Shown: in pieces, positions 8,315 to 16,095 of the stretch | Position numbering within the stretch: position 1 is the stretch's first letter | Layout of the letters: the number at the start of each line of letters is the position of its first letter | Source of the DNA: Candidatus Vecturithrix granuli | Lineage (GTDB): Bacteria; Moduliflexota; Moduliflexia; Moduliflexales; Moduliflexaceae | Assembly: GCA_000739535.1 (NCBI GenBank) | Contig: DF820477.1 | Location: 1-64,000, forward strand | DNA: 64,000 nt | Reading direction: 5' to 3' | Program-made: the position numbers and the translations under genes | The notes under the pieces: model-generated | Seen by the model: the letters and a program-made list of their open reading frames with translations, nothing else | Told to the model about the DNA's origin: nothing | Database searches by the model: none

Positions 8315-9843
8315 ACGTTCATTCTCCTCTTTTCCCCATTCGATTGAATATATTCTTTGTACGCGAGTGATAAAATGCGTTCCTGGTTAAACTCATTGCG
8401 AGGAACCTCCCCGGCAATTTTCCCATTCGAAAACACAATAATGCGATGACAAATCCCCAATAATTCAGGTAAATCGGAGGATACAATAATAATGGACTTC
8501 CCTATAGCCGCCAGTTTCCAGAGTAATAAATAAATCTCATACTTTGCTCCCACATCAATCCCGCGCGTGGGTTCGTCAAAAATCAGAATGTCCGTATTGC
8601 GAAACAGCCATTTCGCGACGACCACTTTTTGCTGATTCCCTCCAGACAGATTTCTGACCCATTGATTCACCGAAGGCGTTTTCACGGCTAAATCTTCTAC
8701 TAACTTTTCTGAAACCCGTTTCTCTTCAGCGCGTTGCAATAACCCGGATTTTGACACCCGGGCCAAATCCGTCAGGGTGATATTCACAAACGTGGGCATG
8801 TCCAGAATCAAACCCTGGCTTTTCCGATCCTCGGTCAGAAGACAAATCCCGCACTGTACAGCGTCGCGCGGACTGGCAATGTTGACTTCCTGACCGTTGA
8901 CGAACACCGCGCCGCCATCTTTGGCGTCTGCGCCAAAAATCGCCCGCATAGTTTCCGTTCTTCCTGATCCGACCAGACCGGAAATTCCCAGCAATTCCCC
9001 TTTTTTCGCAATAAACGACAGGCCGTGCGGATTGCCTTTATAGCGTAATTCTTTGACTTCCAAAATAGTTTCCCGCGGCTCAATCTCGCTGTGAAACGGG
9101 TATTCTTCTTCCATCGAGCGGCCGACCATCATGCGCACAATGTCCGGAATCGTCACCTCCGTTGTCGTCTTTGTGCCGACTTTCGCGCCATTTCGCAAGA
9201 CCGTAATTCGGTCGCCGATCTCGAAAATTTCTTGTAAGCGGTGAGAAATATAAATCACCGTAACCCCTTGCTGCTTGAGATTGCGGATAATCGCAAATAA
9301 GGTGTCAATTTCTTTTGAGGTCAGCGTTGCCGTCGGCTCATCTAGAATCAGCACTTTGCTTGCGCTGGAAAGGGCTTTAGCGATTTCAATCAATTGGAGC
9401 TGCGCGACTCCTAAGAGTTCTATCGGCGTTTTCGGAGAAATGGTTAAGCCAACGGCGTCTAACAGTGTTTCAGTCTCGCTATACAGTTTCCGAAAATCCA
9501 CAAACCCGAATTTACGCGGCAGGCGTTCAAAAAAGATATTCTCTGCCACCGATAAATAGGACAGGAGGTTAAATTCCTGATACACCACGCGAATGCCAGC
9601 TTTGATGGCGTCAAGCGGGGAATGAGGGACATAACTATTGCCGGAGTAAAGCATCTCGCCTTCATCAGGTTTATAAATGCCACACAGCAGCTTAATCAAC
9701 GTGGATTTTCCAGCCCCATTCTCTCCGACGAGCACGTGCACTTCGCCCTGCTGAATGTCTAAATTGATGTCTTTCAGAGCCACAACGCCCGGAAAGGTTT
9801 TGGTAATCTGTCGTAATTCAAGGATATGGTTGATCGCATTCAT
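8311..9843 (-). CDS. ribose-type sugar ABC transporter ATP-binding protein
   Basis: 510 residues from the ATG at 9843, a tandem two-NBD ATPase of the RbsA/MglA type. The first NBD has Walker A GENGAGKST, LSVAENIF and Walker B VLILDEPTATLT. The second NBD keeps a degenerate Walker A (GISGLVGSGRTE) and has the signature LSGGNQQKVVVAKWL with DILIFDEPTRGIDVG. I chose 9843 because an upstream reading would place 52 unrelated residues across an intercistronic hairpin and the end of rbsB. It couples ATP hydrolysis to sugar import with the adjacent permease. Confidence 0.92.
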   Translation of the reverse strand: MNAINHILELRQITKTFPGVVALKDINLDIQQGEVHVLVGENGAGKSTLIKLLCGIYKPDEGEMLYSGNSYVPHSPLDAIKAGIRVVYQEFNLLSYLSVAENIFFERLPRKFGFVDFRKLYSETETLLDAVGLTISPKTPIELLGVAQLQLIEIAKALSSASKVLILDEPTATLTSKEIDTLFAIIRNLKQQGVTVIYISHRLQEIFEIGDRITVLRNGAKVGTKTTTEVTIPDIVRMMVGRSMEEEYPFHSEIEPRETILEVKELRYKGNPHGLSFIAKKGELLGISGLVGSGRTETMRAIFGADAKDGGAVFVNGQEVNIASPRDAVQCGICLLTEDRKSQGLILDMPTFVNITLTDLARVSKSGLLQRAEEKRVSEKLVEDLAVKTPSVNQWVRNLSGGNQQKVVVAKWLFRNTDILIFDEPTRGIDVGAKYEIYLLLWKLAAIGKSIIIVSSDLPELLGICHRIIVFSNGKIAGEVPRNEFNQERILSLAYKEYIQSNGEKRRMNV

Positions 9844-9880
9844 GACTCTGTTCTCATCTGCGGTTCTGAGCTTGAAACAA

Positions 9881-9913
9881 AACAGGCAGTAGATCGGGGA
9901 TCTACTGCCTGTT
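9881..9913 (-). other. intercistronic hairpin between binding protein and ATPase genes
   Basis: AACAGGCAGTAGAT pairs perfectly with ATCTACTGCCTGTT around a short loop. On the transcribed strand it is followed by TTTTGTTT, so it can act as a partial terminator or 3' stabiliser. That would let the binding protein be made in excess over the ATPase and permease, as is known for such operons. Confidence 0.7.
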
Positions 9914-9934
9914 GAATGTGGTCCCCGTCCAATT

Positions 9935-10867
9935 TTACAAATCTGCTTTGGTGATGAGCTTAATCGGGGTGGTTTGCCAGCCGGTGAGAGCTTCGCCATT
10001 CAGAATTCGGAATCCGACTTTAATGGCGTTGGCTGCCATTTTAGGGCCAAACTGATCGATCGTTGCCAGGATTTTCCCTTCTTTGATCAAGCCCTGAACT
10101 GCGCCGATGTTATCGAAACCAACAATCTGGATTGCGCCGGTTTTGCCAGCCGCGGCAATCGCTTTTTCCACGCCCAGGGCCATGGAATCATTGGCGCACA
10201 TCACGCCCTGCACATCCGGGAAACTAGTCAGCAGGTTCGTCATGACCGTATTGGCTTCTTCGGTTTCCCAGTGCGCGGTTCTGGAATCTAACAGGTTCAG
10301 TTCGTATTTTGCTACGGAACGCATAAATCCTTCTTTGCGCTGTTTGGCGTTATCTGCACCCGGATTGCCTTCAAGGATGATCACTTTCGCGCCTTTGCCC
10401 AGGGTCTCGCCTAAATGGTCGCCGACCATTTCCGCGCCAGCCGCATTATCCGGGCCGACAAACAGAAAATCTTCCGGCAATCCATTGTCAACAAGGGCTT
10501 TCTTGTCCAGGGTCACATCAAAATTCACGACCACGATGCCCGCATCCACCGCTTTTTTCACAAAGGGCACCAACCCAACAGAATCAGCCGGAGCCAGACA
10601 AATAATATCTACCTGCTGCGTAATGAAATTTTCGATCGCGCTGATCTGCGTATCAATGTCCGTTTCCGAGTTCATGCCAACCGGAATCAGTTCAAACGTG
10701 CCGTCTTCTGCGGCAAATTTTCTGGCGCCTTCTTCCATCGTCTTGAAGAATTCATTTGCCAGCGATTTCATCACCAGGCCAACAACTGGTTTATCCGCTG
10801 CCAGAACCGGAGTCGCTAATAAACTCAGCACAAGCAGCATTCCCAATAACCCTTTCACCATTTTCAT
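9935..10867 (-). CDS. ribose-type sugar-binding periplasmic protein
   Basis: 310 residues from the ATG at 10867, which has GGAGGT about 8 bases upstream; an earlier in-frame start would add 24 non-signal residues. The signal peptide is at residues 1-23 (MVKGLLGMLLVLSLLATPVLA, cut after ALA). The mature part is an RbsB-type binding fold: VVGLVMKSLANEFFKTMEEG, the hinge region ICLAPADSVG, VVNFDVTLDK, VIILEGNPGADNAKQR and VMCANDSMALGVEKA. It is the first gene of the rbsBAC-lacI operon. The ligand is probably a pentose or similar sugar; the exact one is unknown. Confidence 0.92.
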   Translation of the reverse strand: MKMVKGLLGMLLVLSLLATPVLAADKPVVGLVMKSLANEFFKTMEEGARKFAAEDGTFELIPVGMNSETDIDTQISAIENFITQQVDIICLAPADSVGLVPFVKKAVDAGIVVVNFDVTLDKKALVDNGLPEDFLFVGPDNAAGAEMVGDHLGETLGKGAKVIILEGNPGADNAKQRKEGFMRSVAKYELNLLDSRTAHWETEEANTVMTNLLTSFPDVQGVMCANDSMALGVEKAIAAAGKTGAIQIVGFDNIGAVQGLIKEGKILATIDQFGPKMAANAIKVGFRILNGEALTGWQTTPIKLITKADL

Positions 10868-10934
10868 CCTGCTACCTCCATGTAAAAAATTAAGATTGAA
10901 TATTGAAAAATCATGCCTACACCAACATCTTGTT

Positions 10935-10963
10935 TTCATGGAAATATTTCAAATATTTGTCAA
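10935..10963 (-). promoter_or_regulatory. possible promoter of the ribose-type operon
   Basis: On the minus strand a perfect -35 TTGACA (10963-10958) is followed after 17 bases by CATGAA, a poor -10 match. The spacer is AT-rich and carries repeated AAATATTT blocks that form a small palindrome, a plausible repressor site. Only the -35 is convincing. Confidence 0.35.
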
Positions 10964-11143
10964 GATATTTTTGTATTTTCAAATATTTTCTGAAAATTTT
11001 TGAAAAACATGACATCCTTCATTTTTGGTTAAAAGCAGCGGGCGACAAATGGTCTTCACGGCTGTCGTGAGCTGGTATTCCCAGGGTGTCCAGCAAATCT
11101 AAGAGATACTGTTCATTAAAAAATTCCATAATATCAGACATTG

Positions 11144-11350
11144 TGAGAAATTATAGATCAAAAAAGTGAAGACTATCCGAAAATATTTACAAAAATTCAC
11201 TTGAACTTTCTGTTCACAGGGCGTAACCTGAAAGAAAAAGATGTGGAGCGAGCCATTGAACTGGCGCGCACCAAATATTGCCCGGTCTGGGCGATGTTGA
11301 AAGACGCAGTCGAGATTATGTATGCTTACGAAATTCGTGCAAGCGAATAA
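11144..11350 (+). pseudogene. OsmC-family peroxide reductase, 3' remnant
   Basis: Frame 3 reads EIIDQKSEDYPKIFTKIHLN, then FLFTGRNL, VERAIELARTKYCPVWAML and ends EIMYAYEIRASE plus stop. This matches the C-terminal half of OsmC/Ohr-type proteins, including the conserved second cysteine in the KYC motif. A TGA at 11144 and the lack of the N-terminal half (about 70 residues, with the first catalytic cysteine) show it is truncated. It ends 15 bp before the selenoprotein gene, so the pair may once have been a peroxide or thiol-redox operon. The upstream 10868-11143 stretch is AT-rich and holds no other gene. Confidence 0.6.
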
Positions 11351-11365
11351 CAGGAGGGTCATGTT

Positions 11366-12010
11366 ATGGCAATTTTAAAAAAACGCGATCAAAAAGCCGT
11401 TGCAAAAGAATTTGAAAAGCTTGTGGAACCCGTGAAGATCGTCTATTTCACGCAGGAGATGGAATGTCAATTTTGCGAGCAAACCCGTGAATTGCTGCAA
11501 GAAGTGGCTGAACTTTCCGACAAGCTCAGCCTGGAAGTCTATGACTTTGTGAAAGATAAGGACAAAGCCTTGCAGTATCGCATTGATAAAATTCCTGCCA
11601 CAGTTATTGAAGGAAAAAAGGATCATGGCATCCGTTTTTTTGGCGTGCCCTCGGGCTATGAATTTTCAACCCTGTTAGGAAGCATGATCGAGGTTTCTAC
11701 AGGGGAATCCGGACTTTCCGAGAAAACGAAGTCCCTGATCGCAAAGATTAACACGCCCATTCATATCCAGGTCTTTGTGACCCCCACCTGACCGTATTGC
11801 CCGGGTGCCGTCAGTTTGGCGCACAAATTAGCGTTAGCAAGCGATGCGATTCAGGGCGACATGGTCGAAGCGATTGAATTTCCGCATTTAGCCGCGAAAT
11901 ATGGCGTGATGGGCGTTCCCAAAACCGTGATTAACGACGAAATCGAATTTGAAGGGGCTGTGCCGGAAGAGATTTTCGTCTCGCACCTGATGAGCGCGTT
12001 AAGCAGCTAA
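11366..12010 (+). CDS. selenocysteine-containing thioredoxin-fold oxidoreductase (PDO/glutaredoxin-like)
   Basis: Read with the TGA at 11789-11791 as selenocysteine, one frame gives 214 residues with two thioredoxin folds. Domain 1 has FTQEMECQFCEQT with C34 and C37, and a cis-proline in IDKIPATVI. Domain 2 has FVTPT-Sec142-PYC145, and its own cis-proline in GVMGVPKTVI. The UGA sits exactly where homologous protein disulfide oxidoreductases have the first cysteine of CPYC, and both sides are in frame and family-like. The likely role is cytosolic thiol-disulfide exchange. AGGAGG 8 bases upstream fixes the start. An annotation that stops at 11791 would lose the second active site. It needs SelA/SelB/SelC/SelD, which are not in this window. 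Confidence 0.88.
11805..11822 (+). promoter_or_regulatory. candidate bacterial SECIS stem-loop
   Basis: Starting 13 bases after the UGA, GTGCC pairs with GGCGC (one G-U) around the 8-base loop GTCAGTTT. The loop begins with G about 18 bases downstream of the UGA. Bacterial SECIS hairpins recognised by SelB lie inside the coding region just after UGA and usually have a G among the first loop bases, so this fits. The stem is short and not tested by folding. Confidence 0.6.
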
Positions 12011-12023
12011 ACAGATACACCGT

Positions 12024-12060
12024 AAAAAACCAGGTTTTTCTCAAAAACCTGGTTTTTTAT
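12024..12060. terminator. rho-independent terminator after the selenoprotein gene
   Basis: AAAAACCAGGTTTTT and its complement form a hairpin with a CTC-type loop, followed by a T-run on both strands. It separates two convergent genes (ends at 12010 and 12189). The same 36 bases occur at 25135-25170. The remaining 12061-12188 holds nothing recognisable. Confidence 0.85.
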
Positions 12061-12188
12061 GTTCTCGTTGTAATCGCAAATAAATCTCTTTGACTTTTGT
12101 TTGGCAAAACCCGATAGTATCAAGCAGAAGTTCGGAAATTCTTGCTTATATATTATTCTTGTAGTTACCCAAGAGCGTGGCTTCTTTG

Positions 12189-13067
12189 CTAAAGTTGTAA
12201 AATATCAATCACCTTATCATACGTAAAATCCGGAGAAATGCCAAGCTGTTGTCGTAACATCTCTTCGGTCATCGCCCCGGAACGCACAAAGACCGTCGCG
12301 ATACCCGTGTGCTGTCCGGCAAGCATATCAGTATCCATATCTCCGACAATGACACAGTCTTCCGGTTTCAATCCCGTTCGATCCAACGCCATTTGCACGA
12401 TGTGAGGGGTTGGTTTGCCGATGATCGCATCTGGCTGACGTTCCAGCATATAACTCAGGGCCCCGATAACCGCGCCGGTGTCAGGAATAACGCCTCCTTT
12501 GGTCGGGAGCATGCGATCCGGATTCGCCGCGATAAATTTTGCTTTGGCGTAGTATAATGCTTGTAACGCGTCGGTAATACGTCGGCTGTTTTCTTCGGAA
12601 ATTTTCCCGTTTCCATCAAATACCGTGCCGACCACCACATATTGCGCTTGAAACGGATCATCAATCAGATTCAAACCGGCCAGTTCTAATTCTTTACGCA
12701 ACCCCGCCGCACCTAACATATACACCCTGGCTCCGGGGTGTTCCTGCGCGACATACCGGGCGGTGGCATACGTAGATAGCACCAAATCCTGCTCTGTTAT
12801 CGGAATACCCAGCCGTTCGAATTTACTGATGTAATCTACCCGGGATTTGGTGGAGTTATTGGAAATAAATATCACGCTTTTGCCGCCCTGACGCAGACGG
12901 GCAATCGCTTCAGGCGAACCTGGAACAATGTCTTCGTCCCAACACAACACGCCATCCACATCAAAAATAAATCCTTTGCGTAACAACGGGTGATCGCGCC
13001 CTTCTGAATAAAATGTCCGGAGTTTCTGCTCTGTCCCTGCATCCGGATAGAGGTGAACCTGAGTCAT
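12189..13067 (-). CDS. HAD-superfamily phosphatase, NagD/p-nitrophenyl phosphatase-like
   Basis: 292 residues from the ATG at 13067, which has AAGGAGAC upstream; longer readings add a basic non-homologous stretch. HAD motif I is FIFDVDGVLCWDE near residue 33, motif II is VIFISNNSTKSR, the K motif is IIGKPTPH, and motif IV is CVIVGDMDTDMLAGQ. The inserted C2 cap has YMLGAAGL and YVVVGTVFDGNG. It hydrolyses small phosphomonoesters in the cytosol, with an aspartyl-phosphate intermediate on the first Asp of DVD. The substrate is unknown. Confidence 0.88.
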   Translation of the reverse strand: MTQVHLYPDAGTEQKLRTFYSEGRDHPLLRKGFIFDVDGVLCWDEDIVPGSPEAIARLRQGGKSVIFISNNSTKSRVDYISKFERLGIPITEQDLVLSTYATARYVAQEHPGARVYMLGAAGLRKELELAGLNLIDDPFQAQYVVVGTVFDGNGKISEENSRRITDALQALYYAKAKFIAANPDRMLPTKGGVIPDTGAVIGALSYMLERQPDAIIGKPTPHIVQMALDRTGLKPEDCVIVGDMDTDMLAGQHTGIATVFVRSGAMTEEMLRQQLGISPDFTYDKVIDILQL

Positions 13068-13215
13068 AACATGTCTCCTTTCCCTGTTTCTGATGTTTAC
13101 GCAAATTTCAACTGGTATGCTTCCACACAACACGACAACACGAAATCTGTCAAGGTTTGAAAAGAATGTCGTTATCCTGCGTGGTATTCTAAGCCTATCA
13201 AAGGGGTGAAATGTT

Positions 13216-13282
13216 CGTGGAAAGCAGAAGTTTTTTCTTGACGGATTATGCCGCAAGAATCAAGATTCACAGTGACATGATG
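13216..13282. repeat. 67-bp direct repeat, copy 1, with TA operator-like palindrome
   Basis: It matches 14142-14208 base for base in length, with the first 45 bases nearly identical and scattered changes after. Within it, TTCTTGACGG and CCGCAAGAA flank ATTATG, an imperfect palindrome suited to antitoxin autoregulation. It lies directly upstream of the UPF0175 gene. Confidence 0.7.
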
Positions 13283-13313
13283 AACATTATAAAACAGAGA
13301 AGGAGATGTCACC

Positions 13314-13586
13314 ATGATGCAAGCCGTACATAGTGCCTATAATACGTTGGAGATTTCACAAGATGTACTTGATTCGGCACGGTTGACCCTGCATGATCTC
13401 AAAGTCGAATTGGCGGTCAGTTTGTATGCGCAAGGACGCCTTGGGATTGGCAAAGCGCGTGAATTGGCTGAGATGTCACTGTGGACATTCCGGCAGTTAT
13501 TGGCCTTTCGGCATATTTCTCCCCATTACGACGAAACCGATCTGCAAGAAGATGTCGCCACGTTGAAGGAGTTAGGACGAATATGA
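13314..13586 (+). CDS. UPF0175-family antitoxin
   Basis: A 90-residue protein with the UPF0175 pattern: an N-terminal swapped strand region, then LKVELAVSLYAQGRLGIGKARELAEMSLWTF, a helix-turn-helix-like segment where small residues lead the recognition helix. Members pair with DUF3368 PIN-domain toxins, as here, where the next ATG overlaps this stop (ATGA at 13583-13586). It would neutralise the toxin and repress the operon through the palindrome at 13216-13282. AAGGAG precedes the double ATG. Confidence 0.8.
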   Translation: MMQAVHSAYNTLEISQDVLDSARLTLHDLKVELAVSLYAQGRLGIGKARELAEMSLWTFRQLLAFRHISPHYDETDLQEDVATLKELGRI

Positions 13587-14071
13587 TTGTTGTCAGCAAT
13601 ACCTCGCCCTTAACCAATCTGGCAGCAATTCATCAATTCGAATTGCTGCATCGATTGTATGATCAGATTCATATTTCTGACGCGGTCTGGGACGAATTGA
13701 ACAGTGAAGGCAAACGATGGCCGGGAAGAGCTGAAGTCTCGACTGCTGATTGGATTGAAACCCATGCCGTTCGCAATCGTTCACTGGTCGATGTGCTTCG
13801 ACGTGACCTGGATGCAGGAGAATCCGAAAGCATCGCGTTAGCCTTAGAACTTGGGGCAGACATGATACTGGTGGATGAAAAAGAAGGGCGGCACGCTGCA
13901 CAACGCTTAGGGTTGAAGGTGGTCGGCGTAATTGGTGTGCTGTTAGAGGCCAAGTCACGCGGTTTCATCGAACATGTTCGTACTCAGCTTGATGCCCTGA
14001 GGCAAATTGCCGGATTTTATATGAAGGACTCTTTGTACCACGCTGTCCTTGTGTTAGCATCCGAAGAGTAG
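13583..14071 (+). CDS. DUF3368 PIN-domain toxin
   Basis: 162 residues, translationally coupled to the antitoxin by a 4-base overlap. PIN-fold acidic residues are visible: D/S-NTSPLTNLA at the N-terminus, DAVWDEL near residue 35, DAGESESIALALELGADMILVDEKEGR near residues 75-105, and the LGLKVVGVIGVLLEAK segment. PIN toxins are metal-dependent RNases. An upstream in-frame start inside the antitoxin gene is less likely. The gene appears intact. Confidence 0.82.
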   Translation: MIVVSNTSPLTNLAAIHQFELLHRLYDQIHISDAVWDELNSEGKRWPGRAEVSTADWIETHAVRNRSLVDVLRRDLDAGESESIALALELGADMILVDEKEGRHAAQRLGLKVVGVIGVLLEAKSRGFIEHVRTQLDALRQIAGFYMKDSLYHAVLVLASEE

Positions 14072-14141
14072 GCATAAGGACAAAATTTTCGTGAATTTTG
14101 TGGATGCGCTCTGAACGGATTCGAAGAGTTTCGTAATTATG

Positions 14142-14208
14142 CGTGGAAAGCAGAAGTTTTTTCTTGATGGATTATGCCGCAAGAATCAATGATAGCAGTA
14201 ACATGATG
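14142..14208. repeat. 67-bp direct repeat, copy 2, upstream of second TA module
   Basis: A duplicate of 13216-13282, including the TTCTTGATGG..CCGCAAGAA palindrome. It precedes the antitoxin at 14303 by about 95 bp. Two neighbouring but unrelated toxin-antitoxin modules therefore share a control sequence. Confidence 0.7.
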
Positions 14209-14302
14209 CAAGACTGAACAACGTATGAATCCATACCGGAAGGAGCAAGCAGAATGCAAGCCATTCAGATTGAAATTCCACGCTTTACCCCAGGAGGAAA
14301 CC

Positions 14303-14572
14303 ATGTCAACCTTGACCATTGAATTACCAGAGACACTCAGCAAACAGATTCAGAGGAAAAGGATCTCGCAGCAGCAATTAGAAACTATATTTTCCAGGGT
14401 GCTTCAACTCTACCTCAATGAAATCCCGCTAACCACGATGAATACAGAGAGGACGCCATCTCATCCTCCGAAAACATTGCGAGATCTACGAGGAAGCATT
14501 CCGGTCACAGGTCCCCAGGATTTTGATGCCATCCGCCAGCAAGTGATTAGTACACAGATTCGCCTTTATTGA
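14303..14572 (+). CDS. small ribbon-helix-helix-like antitoxin
   Basis: An 89-residue protein starting MSTLTIELPETLSKQIQ, a pattern typical of RHH/VapB-type antitoxins (beta strand with ELPE, then helix), with RISQQQLETIFSRVLQLYL as the second helix. The C-terminal half is proline- and arginine-rich and would bind the toxin. AGGAGGAAACC directly before the ATG decides the start. It is followed by a damaged PIN reading frame that overlaps its last codons, so it is probably an orphan antitoxin. Confidence 0.7.
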   Translation: MSTLTIELPETLSKQIQRKRISQQQLETIFSRVLQLYLNEIPLTTMNTERTPSHPPKTLRDLRGSIPVTGPQDFDAIRQQVISTQIRLY

Positions 14573-14710
14573 TACGAATCTCTTTCTTCGTTATTTGACT
14601 AATTATGTGCCGGAACAATCTGGTGCTGGTGTGATGAGCTTCTTAAAAGAACGACTGGTGGAGACTGTATCAAACGCCTGCGGGAATTGATTGAAACCCT
14701 TGAGCAGTAA
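14559..14710 (+). pseudogene. PIN-domain (VapC-like) toxin remnant
   Basis: Codons from 14559 read FAFIDTNLFLRYLTNYVPEQ, the N-terminal PIN strand with its first catalytic Asp, then diverge and stop at 14688. A different frame then gives IKRLRELIETLEQ and stops at 14710. About 43 plus 13 codons remain of a normal 130-140, there is no start codon, and the middle is missing. This is an inactivated toxin next to its surviving antitoxin. Confidence 0.65.
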
Positions 14711-14810
14711 AACAGTTTCCTAAATTTCTTATGTTTCGTGTGTCTATCCTACGCTTTTCGCTGGATAACTTCACTATCTCTCCAAACATACATTTTTTCT
14801 CAAAACAAAG

Positions 14811-14839
14811 TTGACAAAGACTTTGAACTCTGCCATATT
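14811..14839 (+). promoter_or_regulatory. probable sigma-70 promoter of the defence operon
   Basis: TTGACA at 14811-14816, then 17 bases, then CATATT at 14834-14839 (four of six -10 bases). It is 41 bases before the methyltransferase ATG. The position at the head of a run of same-strand genes supports it. Confidence 0.5.
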
Positions 14840-14879
14840 TATAGTTATAATTACTACGTACAAGGAGAATATAATTCCG

Positions 14880-16064
14880 ATGCATTTAATTAAATCTATT
14901 CATCCTTTTCCAGCGCGAATGGCTCCGGAAATTGCGTTAGCTGCTTTATCTGATTTACCTGCGGGGTCAATTGTTCTTGATCCTATGATGGGATCAGGGA
15001 CGGTTTTACGTATGGCATCCGAATGTCAGCATACAGGAATTGGTTTCGACACAGATCCGTTAGCGGTGTTGCTGACAAGGGTATGGACAGCACCAATAGA
15101 TGGAAAAATTTTTCAGGAGACGGCAAGAGAGATAATAACTCAAGCAAAGGAGATGCAAGCAGACAATTGTTTTCTTCCCTGGATTGATAATGATGAAGAA
15201 ACCGGAAAATTTATCGACTTTTGGTTTGCCCAGGAGCAGCAAGGTGATCTCCGAAAGCTCGCTAACATTATTTATCCATTGCGTGATCCTATAGGTGATG
15301 CATTACGAGTAGCTATGAGTAGGCTTATTATTACTAAGAAACATGGTGCATCATTAGCCTGGGATGTGTCACACGGCCGCCCACATCGAGTTCGGCAAGA
15401 AAATGATTTCAATGTACTGGAGGAATTTCAAAAGTCAGTAGATTTTTTAGCGACACGTTTACAATCTCAACAGCCAAAAGGGCATGTAAATGTAAAACTT
15501 GGAGATGCTCGTTGTTTAGAGGATATACCGGCATCCTATATTGATGTGATGATTACCTCACCACCATACTTAAATGCAATAGATTATGTCCGCGCTCATA
15601 AATTCTCGCTGGTTTGGTTTGGTTATAACATCCCTGAACTACGATGTATTCGGGCGAATAATATTGGAGCAGAGCGTTCCTATGAATCTGACGCCAATCT
15701 TACATTAGCTGAAAAACTGACCGTTTCAATGGGAGAATTGGGATGTCTTAAACAGAACCACAGGAAGATGATTGCCAGGTATGTATTAGACCTGTTTCAC
15801 ATGCTGAAAGAGACAGGTCGCGTATTGAAGTCACAGGGAAAAGCGATATTCGTTGTTGGGAATTCATGCCTGTCTGACGTGTTCATAAAAAACACGCAGG
15901 CAGTAAAAAATGCGGCTCAACTTCTTGGATTAGAACTGCTCGAAGAGCAAAAACGTGAACTTCCTCCGAATCGCAGATACTTGCCGCCCCCAACACAACA
16001 GAAGGGATCTGCTCTCAGAAAGCGTATGAGAACGGAGTCTGTACTGACTTTTATGAAACCATAG
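14880..16064 (+). CDS. site-specific DNA methyltransferase (N4-C or N6-A type)
   Basis: 394 residues from the ATG at 14880 (AAGGAG upstream); an earlier TTG falls inside the promoter. The order is HPFPARMAPEIALAAL, motif I LDPMMGSGTVL at residues 33-43, GIGFDTDPLAVLL, then a long insert and motif IV TSPPYLNAIDYVRAH at about 226-240. The SPPY tetrapeptide marks amino-methyltransferases of DNA. The insert between I and IV may hold the target-recognition region. It heads a run of six same-strand genes ending in a HerA ATPase, so it probably marks self DNA for that system. Confidence 0.82.
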   Translation: MHLIKSIHPFPARMAPEIALAALSDLPAGSIVLDPMMGSGTVLRMASECQHTGIGFDTDPLAVLLTRVWTAPIDGKIFQETAREIITQAKEMQADNCFLPWIDNDEETGKFIDFWFAQEQQGDLRKLANIIYPLRDPIGDALRVAMSRLIITKKHGASLAWDVSHGRPHRVRQENDFNVLEEFQKSVDFLATRLQSQQPKGHVNVKLGDARCLEDIPASYIDVMITSPPYLNAIDYVRAHKFSLVWFGYNIPELRCIRANNIGAERSYESDANLTLAEKLTVSMGELGCLKQNHRKMIARYVLDLFHMLKETGRVLKSQGKAIFVVGNSCLSDVFIKNTQAVKNAAQLLGLELLEEQKRELPPNRRYLPPPTQQKGSALRKRMRTESVLTFMKP

Positions 16065-16095
16065 GTAAAAGGAGGCATTATCTAATACAGGAACT

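Noticed and set aside
9844-9999. N-terminal extension of the sugar ABC ATPase by 52 residues
   Set aside because: The extension crosses an intercistronic hairpin, overlaps the binding-protein gene, and has no family similarity; the ATG at 9843 gives the standard start.
11789-11791. Ordinary stop codon or frameshift pseudogene in the PDO-like gene
   Set aside because: The reading continues in the same frame with conserved residues on both sides, and the position equals a catalytic Cys; a random nonsense mutation would not be expected exactly there. A sequencing error remains possible.
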